Source of the DNA: Mycteria americana
Taxonomy: Eukaryota; Chordata; Aves; Ciconiiformes; Ciconiidae
Reading direction: 5' to 3'
Assembly: GCF_035582795.1 (NCBI RefSeq)
Contig: NC_134370.1
Location: 47,665,501 to 47,729,500, forward strand
Length of the DNA stretch: 64,000 nucleotides
In this document: piece after piece, positions 32,292 to 44,200 of the stretch
Numbering within the stretch: the first letter of the stretch is position 1
Layout of the letters: each line of letters opens with the position of its first letter
The notes under the pieces: model-generated
Told to the model about the DNA's origin: nothing
The model's input: only the letters and a program-made list of their open reading frames with translations
Databases searched by the model: none
Translations under genes and position numbers: made by a program

Positions 32292-35200
32292 CTGGGGGCG
32301 AGGGACGAGGTGACAGAGGAGTTTGTCACCATAAACATCACAGGTTGCCACTTTACTTCAAGTAAGGTGTGGAAATCCCACAAGATGCTCCTGTGGGCAG
32401 CCTCAGGTGGAGCCCCAGGTTCAGGGGCTGGGAGAGGGGGATGGTGGGGTAACTGCAGCCCTGGATTGCAAGGCACTGGGTGATGGGCTGATGGCATCTT
32501 TGGGGACACCAAGGTCTGCAGATCTGCGAGGACACTGGGGTAAGAGGGTCCACAGGGACACTGGAATGGTCTCTGAGGACACTAAGGTGATGGGATTTGT
32601 GGGGACACTGGAATGACAGAGTCTACCAAAGTGATGGGGACTGCAGGGACACCGAAGTGATGGGGTCTGTGAGCTCATGGGACACCTGGGTGACAGGGTC
32701 TGCAAAGACACCGAGGTGATGGGGCCTCCAGAGACACTGGGGTGACAGGGTTTATGGGGACACCAAGGTGACAGGGTCTGTAGGGACACCAAGGTCTGCA
32801 GGTCTGTGGAGATACCAGGGTGACAGGGCCTGTGGGGACACCAGGGTGATGGGATTTGTGGGGCCACCAAGGTGACACAGGCTGCAGGCACACTGTGGTG
32901 ACAGGTCTGCAGGCCAGAGCATGCTGGTGGAAGTCGTGGCACTCAGCCACGTGAGCAGAGCAGACATGGCAGTGGCAAGCGGTGACCAGCCCTCCCTGGC
33001 AGGCACGCAGGCAGGTGCCCTGGGCTGAGGACACAGGGGACAGTGTAAGAGGGTACAGCAGCAGGTTATGTCCTTCTGTCCTGGGACAGTGCAGGACAAA
33101 AAACTGCCCTTTGGCCCTGGGATGGACAGCTGCATTGTTTCAGCCACCATGCAGCTTTGGCCACCCATCAGTGCTGCCCAAGCCGGACCCCCGAGCTGGG
33201 GACGTCAGGAAGAGCCACCCACCAGGACTTACCAAAGCATTTACTCTGGTTGGTGGCACGGTCCACAAAGACTTTGGCAGAGATGACATTGCCGAAAGGC
33301 AAGAACATCTGCGTGAGCTCTGCGTCCCCGAACTCCTGGGGCAGGTGATAAATAAACAGGTTACAGCCTTCGGGACCTGGGTGACACACAAAGGACAGCC
33401 ACACGTCAGCCGCGAGGCGGGGGTCATTCCAGGGGGGGAGCGATGAGCCGCTGGCCCTGCGGTGGGGTGCCCCCCACAACCCCTCACCTTCTCGCTGCTG
33501 CTGTGGGATGATGGGCGCTTGCTGGGGAAAGGCTTGGCTGATGGGTGCATAGGCGGTAGGATATGCTGCTGGAAGAGAGGAACGTGGAGCTGAGATCCCA
33601 GCACCCACCCTGCTCCTGCCACAGCCCTGGGAAGGGCTGGGGACAAGGATGTCCCCCTCACTGCCACCCTCAATGGAGATGCCTCTCCTGCCCCAGGGCT
33701 GCTGGCTCTGCCCTTCCCACCCCTGCCGGCATGGCCCCGGTCTCCTGGCATGCCCGGGATGCAGAAATGGCTCTCCCAGGAGGCACACTGGTGGCAGCAG
33801 TAATATGTCCTCAAGGTTGAGGAAAGCTGGCACTTTTGCTTGAAAAAAAAACCCAACTATTGGGGGTCCAAAACTTGATTTTCTGTTGAAAATCTGAAAA
33901 TCGCTGTTAGTGCTCCTAATTAAATGACTGCTGGGCTCAACGTACTTCCACAGGATGCTTTGACTCTCTTCTCTCCATGTCCCATCTCCCCAGCCACCGG
34001 ATTCGGCCATGCGATGAACATCCGAGGATTTTTGATGTCTTGGTGCCTCCATGGCTGTCTCTACCAGTGGGCTGGCATGTTGGCAGGATCCAGCATGGAG
34101 CTGGCTCTCCATCACCGCCCAAACCTCGCCCCCTCTCCTGGGTACCGCCGCCAGCTCTTCCCCACGGAGTTATCTCAGCCCAGCGGGCATTAAAACTCAC
34201 TTTCCTCCATCCAAAATTTGCACGGAGGGCTGTGCCAGGAGCACATCCGTGTTGCTGGGGATGAGGGGACGGCACTGTGCACCAGCGTCACCCCCATTGC
34301 TGCCCCAGGGTATGGCACACCGCACTCAATGCATCACCACATTAATCCATGCCCAAGCACGCTGCCCTAATCCTGTAGTTCAACCTCAGCCAGCCCCAAA
34401 GGCGATGCTCACCCCCCAAAAATAAGCGTGAGGAGCAAAGAGGGGAGAGAGGGGAGAAGTGCAAAGCAAAGTTTGAGACCTGCATAGTGCTGCATGCCTG
34501 CGTAGGCTTGCTGGAGGGGATCTGCCACCGTGGGGCTTTGAGCTGGGAAGAGAAAAGAAGGGAGAAGGAAGCGAGAATAAGCAAGAGAAACCCAGGGATA
34601 AGCAGCTCCCGTGGGAGAGGGCTCTTGACCGAGCACCACTGTGGAGGGGCAGAGCTTCTCCCTGCTGTTTTGTAGGAGCCAAGAGCATTGCCACGCTCGC
34701 AAAGACGGCGATACTACAGGAGGACGGATTTCAGTGGGGATCAGTGTGCGGCTGGTTCATCCAGCATGTTCCCGGGATGGGGAGCACCCCTGGGAGCCTG
34801 CTGTGTGAGCCGAGCATGCATCCCCAGCCCCAGGGAAACGTGGCAGAGCTCCCCAGCGTGCTGTGAGGAGGGTTACCTGGGTAGGGGTGGATGCCATTGG
34901 TGTAGATGGTCTCCGAGGCAGGCTGCCCGTTGGTCTGTGGTGGCAGTGGGCTGAAGCCGTTCACCCCGATCGGTGTGGCGATGCTGGGCACGGGCGCCGT
35001 GGTGATGCCAGGGGGTGTGCTTGTACCTGCAGGAGGGAGGCGTCAGCGGCAGCAGCCCCCCCCAAGGATGTCAAGCAGGACGGGGGGCAAATGGAGGGGG
35101 CTCGTACCTGAAGAGGGGGTGAGGGGGGTGGCCACCAGCCCGCTGACGTTGAAGGCGGCCATTTGCTGCATCTGGGCGGCGGCGATGGCAGCCATGGGGT

Positions 35201-38200
35201 TCAGGCAGGTCCCCTGCGCGGCTGCCATCAGGGCTGCCTGCTGCTGCATGATCTTAAGGAAAGAAAGGGGGGAAAAGGGAAAAGCGAGCAAGAGGCAGAG
35301 AGAAGGGGGGAGCAGGGGAGGATAAATTAGCATCCCCCCCTTTGCACCCATGCACGGGGGCTGAGGATAAATGCCACTCACTGCTGGACCCGGGGACAGG
35401 AGGAGGTCTAGGTGATGCTAAAAAAGGTGATATATGAGACTGCTGCACCCTACAGCCATGCCACCCTCACCGGGGGGGTGAACCTACCCTCTGTTGTACC
35501 CCTAAATGGGGATACACCAACCCTGACAGGCATCCGCACTCACTGGTACTGGTACAATGCCATGCAGGCTTTCACAGGCAAAACCAGCCCCCCCCAACAG
35601 TGGGGCTCCCCCAAAACCCCCAGGTCCTGGCTGGCGCCAGCTCCTACCGCTTGCGTATAGGCCCCGTAGGCACCGAACTGGATGGTCATGGGGTTGAAGA
35701 TGCCCAGCTGCCCCGCCATCTGATGCATCCGCCGCAGGGTCCTCTCCTTATCCGTGTCTGCAAACTTCACCACCAGGCTGGACGAGGCACCCTGAGATAG
35801 GGGGGAAGATGGAGCTGATGGCTGGACCCCCGAAATGCCTCTCTACTCTGGCGAGGGACCCGCTGGCTTGCAGTGGCCACAGCATCCTCAGCCCTGGGGA
35901 TGCTGCCTGGCTTGGCAGCAGCAACCAGTGATCGATGTGAGGTTTAATTATAGCCGGCTTTTCTTCCCGCGGCAGCTCCCTGGCCTCTGTTTCCTTTTTG
36001 CCCTTCCTCGTTCACAATTTTGAACTTCAGCGTTAAACAGCCCCTTTCTCCAGTGCAGGGGGAATTAGCCCTGCATGCCCACCCCTGGGGCTCAGCGCCC
36101 AGGCAGGGATGAACCTCAGGGTGATCCAGCCAACAAACTGCCAGTCCATGGGATTTTGATCCAATTAGATAGAGGATCAAATTAGCTGGTGATTGGATTA
36201 TGCAGGCAGCATGGGGCCAAACGGGGCAGGGCAAGAGCCTGGCACTTACCGGCATGGTTTGGCTGCCGTGCAGGCTGTTGATGGCAGCCTGCGCCTCAGC
36301 ATGGCTGCCATATTTCACAAAGGCACAACCTAAGGGCAGAGAGGGGATAAGGGAGGGGTCGGATTCGGCCACTGCGGGAGCCAGCGCTGCCCGGCTGGCG
36401 GCTCCCACCCTCCGTGGGTCCTGGCGGCCCACAGGGTGCTCACCCAGCTCCCCCAAGCCCACCTTTGCTGGCCCCATCAGGCCCTCGGAGGATGGTGCAC
36501 TCCTCGATCTGGCCGAAGGGTTCGAAAAGGCGCCGGACGTCGTCCTCACTCTGCTGCTTCCCCAGCATGCCCACAAAGAGCTTCCTGTCTTCTAAAAACA
36601 AAACCAAGCCCGTCAGAGAGTGGGATGCCACTCACCGTCCTGTCCCCTCATCCCTGGTTTGCAAATGGCGCATAGAGGGGCAAGAGCTGGGTGATGCTGG
36701 AGCCTGGGGAGGGAGCAATGCTGATCTGGCAGCACCTCCATCCTACAAAATGCTCAGGTTGGGAAAACCTCTCCTGCAGGGAAATTGCCTAGGGGTGAAG
36801 CTGGGAAGAGCCAGGGAATGGAGCTGGGGTTTTCCCAGGGATGGAGGAGCCGGCTCCACTGGCACTGATGTGGGATGCAGCTGGGAAACAAAGAGAGCCC
36901 GCAAAACAGCGGTGATTGCCTTTGTATGATTGACTCGCAGAATAACCCACGGCCTCCGGCCGTGCCCAGGGGACATAAATAACCCAAACACGAGAGAAGG
37001 GAGAGTAAATAATGAGAATTTCATGATTATTACCAGCATCTGTCTTGCTCGGCCGCATGCTCCTGCCGTGTGCTAATGGTATTTGACAAAGAAAATAAGG
37101 TGCCTTGTCAAGAGCGTTGCCGGGGAAATAAATAAATAATGGCAGGAGACGATTAATGCTCTGTCTGTTAAGGTACCAGGAAAATTAGTTAAGGGAATAG
37201 GGCTCATGTGTTGTCTAGTTAAACATAAACCATCTCCTGGCCAAGGCAGCTGAGAGGAGCAGGCTTGGTGGCCAAGCATCGCCTCCTGGGCAAGGGGGCT
37301 GGAGCTGGGTGCTCGAGCTCGCCCATCGATTTTTAATCCTTCGCCAATTACGCTCAGTAAGTGGGCAATTTATTTGCCGGGTCGCTCTGGGACATGCCAG
37401 GACCAGTTTGCAGCATGTTTAATAATGTGTTTTGAATAGCGGGATGTCTACCCCAGCCGTCCTGCTGAGGGCAGGCAGCCACACGTGAGCACCCCGCGTG
37501 TCTGAGCGTGCCTATGCACCCAGAGCTTGCTCACGGCACCGGGAATGTCAGGGAGTTTTGATCCAGTTCCTGCAATTTTGCCCAAATTATTGACTCAGCC
37601 TGGAAGCGCCATGGCCCCATGAGCCACAAACCCTCATAGAGAATCTGGGGGTGGACAGTGGTTTCTGTTTGAGAGGGACTTGGGCCGCGTGTGGCCAACT
37701 CCTGCATCTTGACTCTGCTGGGGTCCCTGCAGGCAGCTCCGGGTGGGTAATTAGGTTGTTTGATAGGCAAAGGGACTGTAGGAGAGCAGCTCGCTGGTGC
37801 TCTGCCCAGCATGATGTCAGGGTGTTCCCCCCCAGCTGGCCAGGTAGGGAGAGCCGAGATCACGTTTGCTCTGCCCTCGTCTTTGGATGCCACCGGCAAA
37901 GGCAGCTCCTTTCGTGGGTTTCTCTGAAAACAAACCTCCCCGCAGCAGGCCCTGCAATGCCACTGTCCCCCATCACCCCCCTGGGTAGCCCTGCGCCACT
38001 CTGCCCGCACGGGGCATCTGGGGAAGGAGAGACCTACCTCCTCGGCCCTCGCTGTCGGCTGGCTTCACCTGGATGGGGCGGTTCATCTGCAACACACAAG
38101 CGGGAGAGGGTGGTCAGTAGCCGTGCCGTGCCCCCCACCAAAGCCTTTCGATGGGGAATAGCAGAATTTGGCCCCAGCCTGGCACAGGGGCCAGGGCAGA

Positions 38201-41200
38201 GAGCAGGGGAAGGACCTGCAAGAACAGAGCTGGGGTTTGTGGCCACACCGAACTGGGGATGCCACAGGTGGAGGGCAATGCTACAGCCCTGGGGATGGGT
38301 ACCTGGTGCTGCAGGCGCCCGCTGGGCCACTGGTGCCAGCCTTGGCCGCCTGCCCGCTTTCCTCGACTGCAAAGGACTGCAGAGGCGGCAGCAGTGCCCG
38401 GCTGGCCCCGGCCACTCTGGCAGCACTGCCACTGCTCTCCTTTTCCTAATTCTCACCCAATTTTGGCCTCCTTCTGTGCGTCGCTGCCATTTGTACATGC
38501 AAGCATGGCATGCGTGTGCAGCAGGACATACCAGGCCAGTGCACACGTCCCTGGCCCGCTGCCCCATGGAGCCATTTCTCCTCCTCTCTCCCCCTCCTTT
38601 TTCCCCTCTTTTAGTCAAAAAATGCTACAATTACAGCCGTTTCCACGGCAACAAGCGTGCTTCCCCCACGATGCTGCGGAGCCTGAGCCATGTGCTCGAT
38701 GGGGTCGTCACGGCAACGGCGGGATGTCACGCATGATGGGGTGAGTGCGCACGCACACATACACGGCTCAAGCACGCACAGGGACAGCCGTGCAACATGC
38801 ATGCTGCTGTTGCACCCACACAGGTGTGTACACCCACCCCAGGGTTCCCCCTGCGCACCCCTGGAGGGCGTCCCCAAATTTAGGGGCTGGATGGGGGCAG
38901 CACCAGCCTCTCCTCCCCGGGGTGAAGAGAAGGATGGTTTAGGAAGAAGAGGAGGGAGGTTTCCACAGCAACGGCCTCGTCTCCAGGGAAACGCAGGGAA
39001 AAATGTCAGTGCAGAGCTGGGGATGCTCCAGGGAGGGGACCAGGTCCCCAGGAGCCGTGGGGTGGCACCAAGGGACACAGGGCCACCTGGCTGCCCTTAC
39101 ATCACCCATCATGTCACCGGTCCCCTAAACATCCACCTCAACCCCTGCACTGGGGCAGGATCTAGCTCACCTCAAACCCAGGAGGCTGTGACAGCACGGA
39201 GACCCGTGGGACCAACATCCCCCTCATCCCCCATATCCCTGCCACGTCCAGGAGGAGGGAACCTCAATTTTTGGGGGGCTGCCCCCCCTCCACCAATCCA
39301 CCAGTCCCATTTACCAGTGCGATGGCCTTTGATGGAATAAATTTCCCGTGCCCACTGCTGTATGCTTAATGTAATAAACCTAGCGAGTATGATTTAGAAT
39401 AACATTTACGGAGCCGCAGAGTGTCATTTTGATGTGTCTCCCGTCTCCGCTCGCCGGTTATTAAACTGTATTGATTCTCCAGGAGCGGCTGATGTTTATA
39501 AATGTCAGGCCTCGGGGACCGGCTAACCTATCCCAGGGCTGCCGCACCGTGCCGGGGAAAAACTGCCTTGGTCTGTGGACACCCCCAAAAGGGGGTTTTG
39601 GCACCCCTGGCATCACCCCATGCCTACCCTGGGGTGCTCAGTGCCCCCCTGTACCAGCTCCTGTGGCACAGGTAGATGGCATGGGCACCCAGACCTCCCC
39701 CTGCACCCAGTTGTCCTGTGCCCACCTGTCTGTCTGTCCCGACAGCACCCCTGCACTGTGCCCCTGTGCCCACACAGTCACCCAGGCACCCACCAATGCC
39801 CAACAGCCCTCCATCCATCCCCTGACACCAAAACAACCATCTCCCAGCCATCTCCCACTGCTCCTGACACCTATCCATCTAACCCTCAACACCCATCTGT
39901 CCATCCACCCATCTGACACCCACACAACCACCCATCCCCACCTAATATTCACCTATCAATTCACCCATCCATCCCCCAACCCCCATCCAGCCCCATAACA
40001 CCCACCCATCCACCCCCCATCCATATCCCCAACACACCCATCTATGCCCATAACACCATCCATCCACCTCCCAACCCCCATCCATAGCACCCTTACACCA
40101 GCCCATCCATCCCACATCTCCTACCACTCACCTGTACACCCCCATAGCACCCATCCCTCCACCCCCATAGCACCCACACATCCACCCACCCATCCCCCAA
40201 CTCCCACCCATGTCCCCCCCACCCATCCTTGCACACCCCAAGGACACACTGATGCACCCATGGTCACAGGAGACCCTGTCTGGGGTGTCCCAGCACCCAC
40301 CAGTCCTGTCACCTGTGGGTGCCCAACAGAGCCCCAGCTACAGCAAAACCATGGCCAAACCACTGGTGTGCTACAGCCCGAGGAGGTCACCACCGGTTGC
40401 TAAACCACTGCCTGACCCCTTGGCACTGTCACCGACGCAAATTGGGAGCCCCTCAACAGCCTGGGCACCGGGGAGAGCCAGCCCATGGTGAACTCCTGCA
40501 GCGGGACCTGCCCCATGGGACAGGGTCACCTCTGGCCCTTGCTCCTTTGCTGGTGTCACCCTCCTCCTCCGCCTCGTGCCCAACAGCCAGAGGATTCAGC
40601 AGGCCACCATGCATCTGAATGAGCCGAGACGGAGGCACCGGGTGACGCTGGAGCAGCGGGTGCCTGTGGGAGCCTGGTGCCCATGTCACCCCAGGGGTCC
40701 CCAGGCAGCCAGCACATGGTGCAGGGAGATGGGCACTCAGGTACAGGCAGCCACCCATCACAGGAACACCCTGCCATCATAGGAACACCCTGCCAGAGCC
40801 CTTGGGGTGAACTCACAGCGAGGGAACACAGCTGGCCTGGGGAGTCACACCTCCCCACAACTCGCACAGCCGCATGACCATCCTAGCACACCCCCACGCG
40901 CAACCACACATCCCCTACAGCCACACTCCTGCTCCCACACACCCCTATGTACAACCGCAGACCCACACGCAGCATCCTCCATGCACACCCACCCACCCAC
41001 AGCTGCACGCTCACGTCAGCACCCCCTCTGCACAACCATACACCTACACAGCCGCACACTTGCACCCACGCAGCCCCATGCACAAACGTACATCTGTCCT
41101 AGCATGACTGCACACCCACATGCAACCACACACCCACCCCAACCCAGCCCCATGTATACCCGCACGCAACAACCCTACACCCACACACCCCAAGCCCAGA

Positions 41201-44200
41201 GTCCTCATGAGCACCCACCCACGCACAGCTGCACACCCACACAACACCCACAGCACCCTCCCCACAGCTGTGGACCCTGCACAACCATGGGCACACACCC
41301 CAGGGTGCACAGCCAGCACCACCATCCATGCCAGGCAGGGACACAGCACCCCTTGCTTCAGTATCCCCATTGCAGCAGTGGGAGCCACAGTGGGACCCCC
41401 GGCAGCCCTCTGTGGACACACAGACACCCAGTGCTGGACACCACCCCTGGATGGCCACGGCTCCCCCCCAGCAGCACCCACACCCCATCCCCACCACCAC
41501 CCACGCACACCCGAGCCCTGCGCACAGCCGGCCAGCCCCCCCATGGGACACCCACAATGTGGGAGCCCAGGCAACACCCATATGCACACATGCACTCCCT
41601 GCTCACACCCAGTGTGTGCACACACGCATGTGCACACACTTACACACCCACCACTGCCACCCCCCAGGCCCACATACACCCACACCCCACCACCATGCGC
41701 ACAATTGCTGGGTGCAAAGACACCCTTAGCACCTGCTTACACACACACACAGCCACCGACACACTTGCACACCCACCATCCCTGGATCCAACCGCTCCCC
41801 ACCAACACCCACTTGCAAAACTGTACCCCCCGGTTTTGCAAGTTTTGCCCCCCGGGGCAAAACTGTACCCCTGCCAACACACACGCACCCCTGCACCATC
41901 TGTGGGTGCAACACCCCCCTGAGCACATCCCCTTGCACACCTGCAACCACACACACAGAGCACCAACTCACACACACAAACCCACGGTGGAAAAACACAC
42001 CCTCCAGCCAACACACAAACACACAAACCCATCCCTGGATGCAGATACACCCTCCTCACCAACACCCCCCTGACAACACCCTCCCCATCCCTGGATGCAG
42101 ATACACCCTCCTCATCAACACACACACTCATAACCCCCATCCCTGCATGCAAATACACCCTCATCACCAACAACCACCCTGCCAACACATGCAGCCCATC
42201 CTTGGGTGCAGATACACCCTCCTCACCAACACCCACACTCACACACCCCATCCGCAGGTGCAGATACACCCTGCTCACCAACACCCCCCATCCCCATCCC
42301 TGGGAGCAGATACACCCATCTCGCCAACCCAGGCATGCACACACCCCATCTCTGCATGCAAAGGCACCCTCCTCACCAACATCCTCCTGCCACCAACCCC
42401 TCCCCATCCCTGGGAGCAGATACACCCTCTCACCATCACATACACACCCCACCCTTGCGTGCAAATAACCCCCAGGTGCAGACCCTCCCCTCCCCGGGTG
42501 CAAGCACCCCCACCCCGCGGGTGCGGATGCCCCAGCGCACACAGAGGCTCCCGGGCCGGGCGGGGCCGGGCCGGGCCGAGCCGAGCCGGCGGCTGACAAA
42601 GGCGGGGCCCTACCTCGATGCAGAGGATCTTGGACCCGGCGGGCACCCACAGCACGGGCGGCCGCGGCCCGGGCGCCGGCACCTGCGGCAGCTGCATGGC
42701 CCGGCCCGGCCCGGCCCGGCTCGGCTCCGCTCGGTCCGGCCCGACCCGGCTCCACCCGAGGTGGCTCGGCTCGGTCCGGCCCGATTCGGCTCGGCTCGGC
42801 TCGGCTCGCGCAGCGGCGCGCGGGAGGCGGGGCGGGGGGAGGGGCGGCCGCAGCCCCGCCGAGCGGTGCCGAGCCGTGCCGGGCCGAGCCGAGGGGAGGG
42901 GCTGCGACAGGGACACGCCCCCTCCACAGCCTGGACACGCCCCGCGCCGCGCCGGGGGCGGGGCCTGGCCGGGGTCGGGGGACCCGGGGGCGCGGAGCGC
43001 GGGGGTGTGAGCGCAGGCATAGGGGGTGAGCACAGCTATAGGGGCTGTGCACAAGCACAGAGGGGTGTGCACAGGTACAGGGGTGTGTGTACAAGCACAC
43101 ACGGGTGTGCACAAGCAGACAGGGGTGTGCACAGCTACAGGAGGATGCGTGCAAGCACAGAGGGGTGTGCACTGGCACACAGGGCTGTGTATACAAGCAC
43201 ACACGGGTGTGCACAAGCATAGAGGGGTGTGCACAGGCACGGAGGGGTGTGAGTATGAGCACGCATGGGTGTGCACAAGCAGAGTGGAGCACGCACAACC
43301 GCAGGGGGGTGTGTACAAGCACACGGGTGTGCACAGGCACACAGGGGTGTAAACACAAGCCCAGAAGGGTGTGCACAAGCACAGTGGTGCATGTACAAGT
43401 ACACAGGGGTGTGCGCAGCTACAGGGGGTGTGAGCACAGGCATGGAGGGGTGTGCACAGCTACAGGGGCGTGTGCACAAGCACAGGGGAGTGTGCATAGG
43501 CACAGACAGGTGAGCATGTGGAGGTGTGAGCACAAGCACAGGGGTGTGCACACATAGACGCCTGCCCAGATATAGCTGTGCGCACTGACAGATGCACACC
43601 CGTGCACCGCTGCGTGCACACATGCACAGAGGGGTGCGCACAGATGTGTGCCCCTGCAGGGGCGCATGCCCGTAGGCCCGCATGTGAGCGTGTGCTCACA
43701 TGCATGCGCCTGTGCTCACCTCATGCTGAGGTGCAGGGTGAGAAGTGAGCAGCTACAGCAGCCGTACACCTTGCACATGCACGTGTACACACATGGGGGG
43801 TTGTGATGAGAAGGGGACACAGGCAAGCCCATAACTTGCAGGCAGGGCCTGACCCCACACCTCCCTGAGGCTGCCGAAGTGGGCTGTTAACTCTTAAACC
43901 TACTGATGTACAGCACCACCGGCAAGAGCACGGCTCAGGAAGCCATGTCCCTGCAAACCTCATCCCCCTCCATCAGCTCCACGCACCCGAGGCAGGGATT
44001 GATATTCATGGGCCCCGGCACTTTCCCCAGCCAACCAGCGGCCCTATTGATTTTTATTTAGGCGAATAATTAAATATTTATTTTCACTTTGTTAAGCTCG
44101 GGAGGTCGGAGCCCACAGAAAGCACAACAGCACGTGGGCAGCAGGAAAATCAATGCCTTGGTTTGTGGCTGCTGGAGCGTCTCCTGCGCCCGCGCCCCAG

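Noticed and set aside
41640-43382. 580-residue open frame on the minus strand in CELF6 intron 2
   Set aside because: It runs through CA-rich repeats and the CpG island. The translation is Cys/Val/His and then Arg/Pro/Ala low complexity with no domain. Only its 28-codon piece at 42614-42697 has splice logic.
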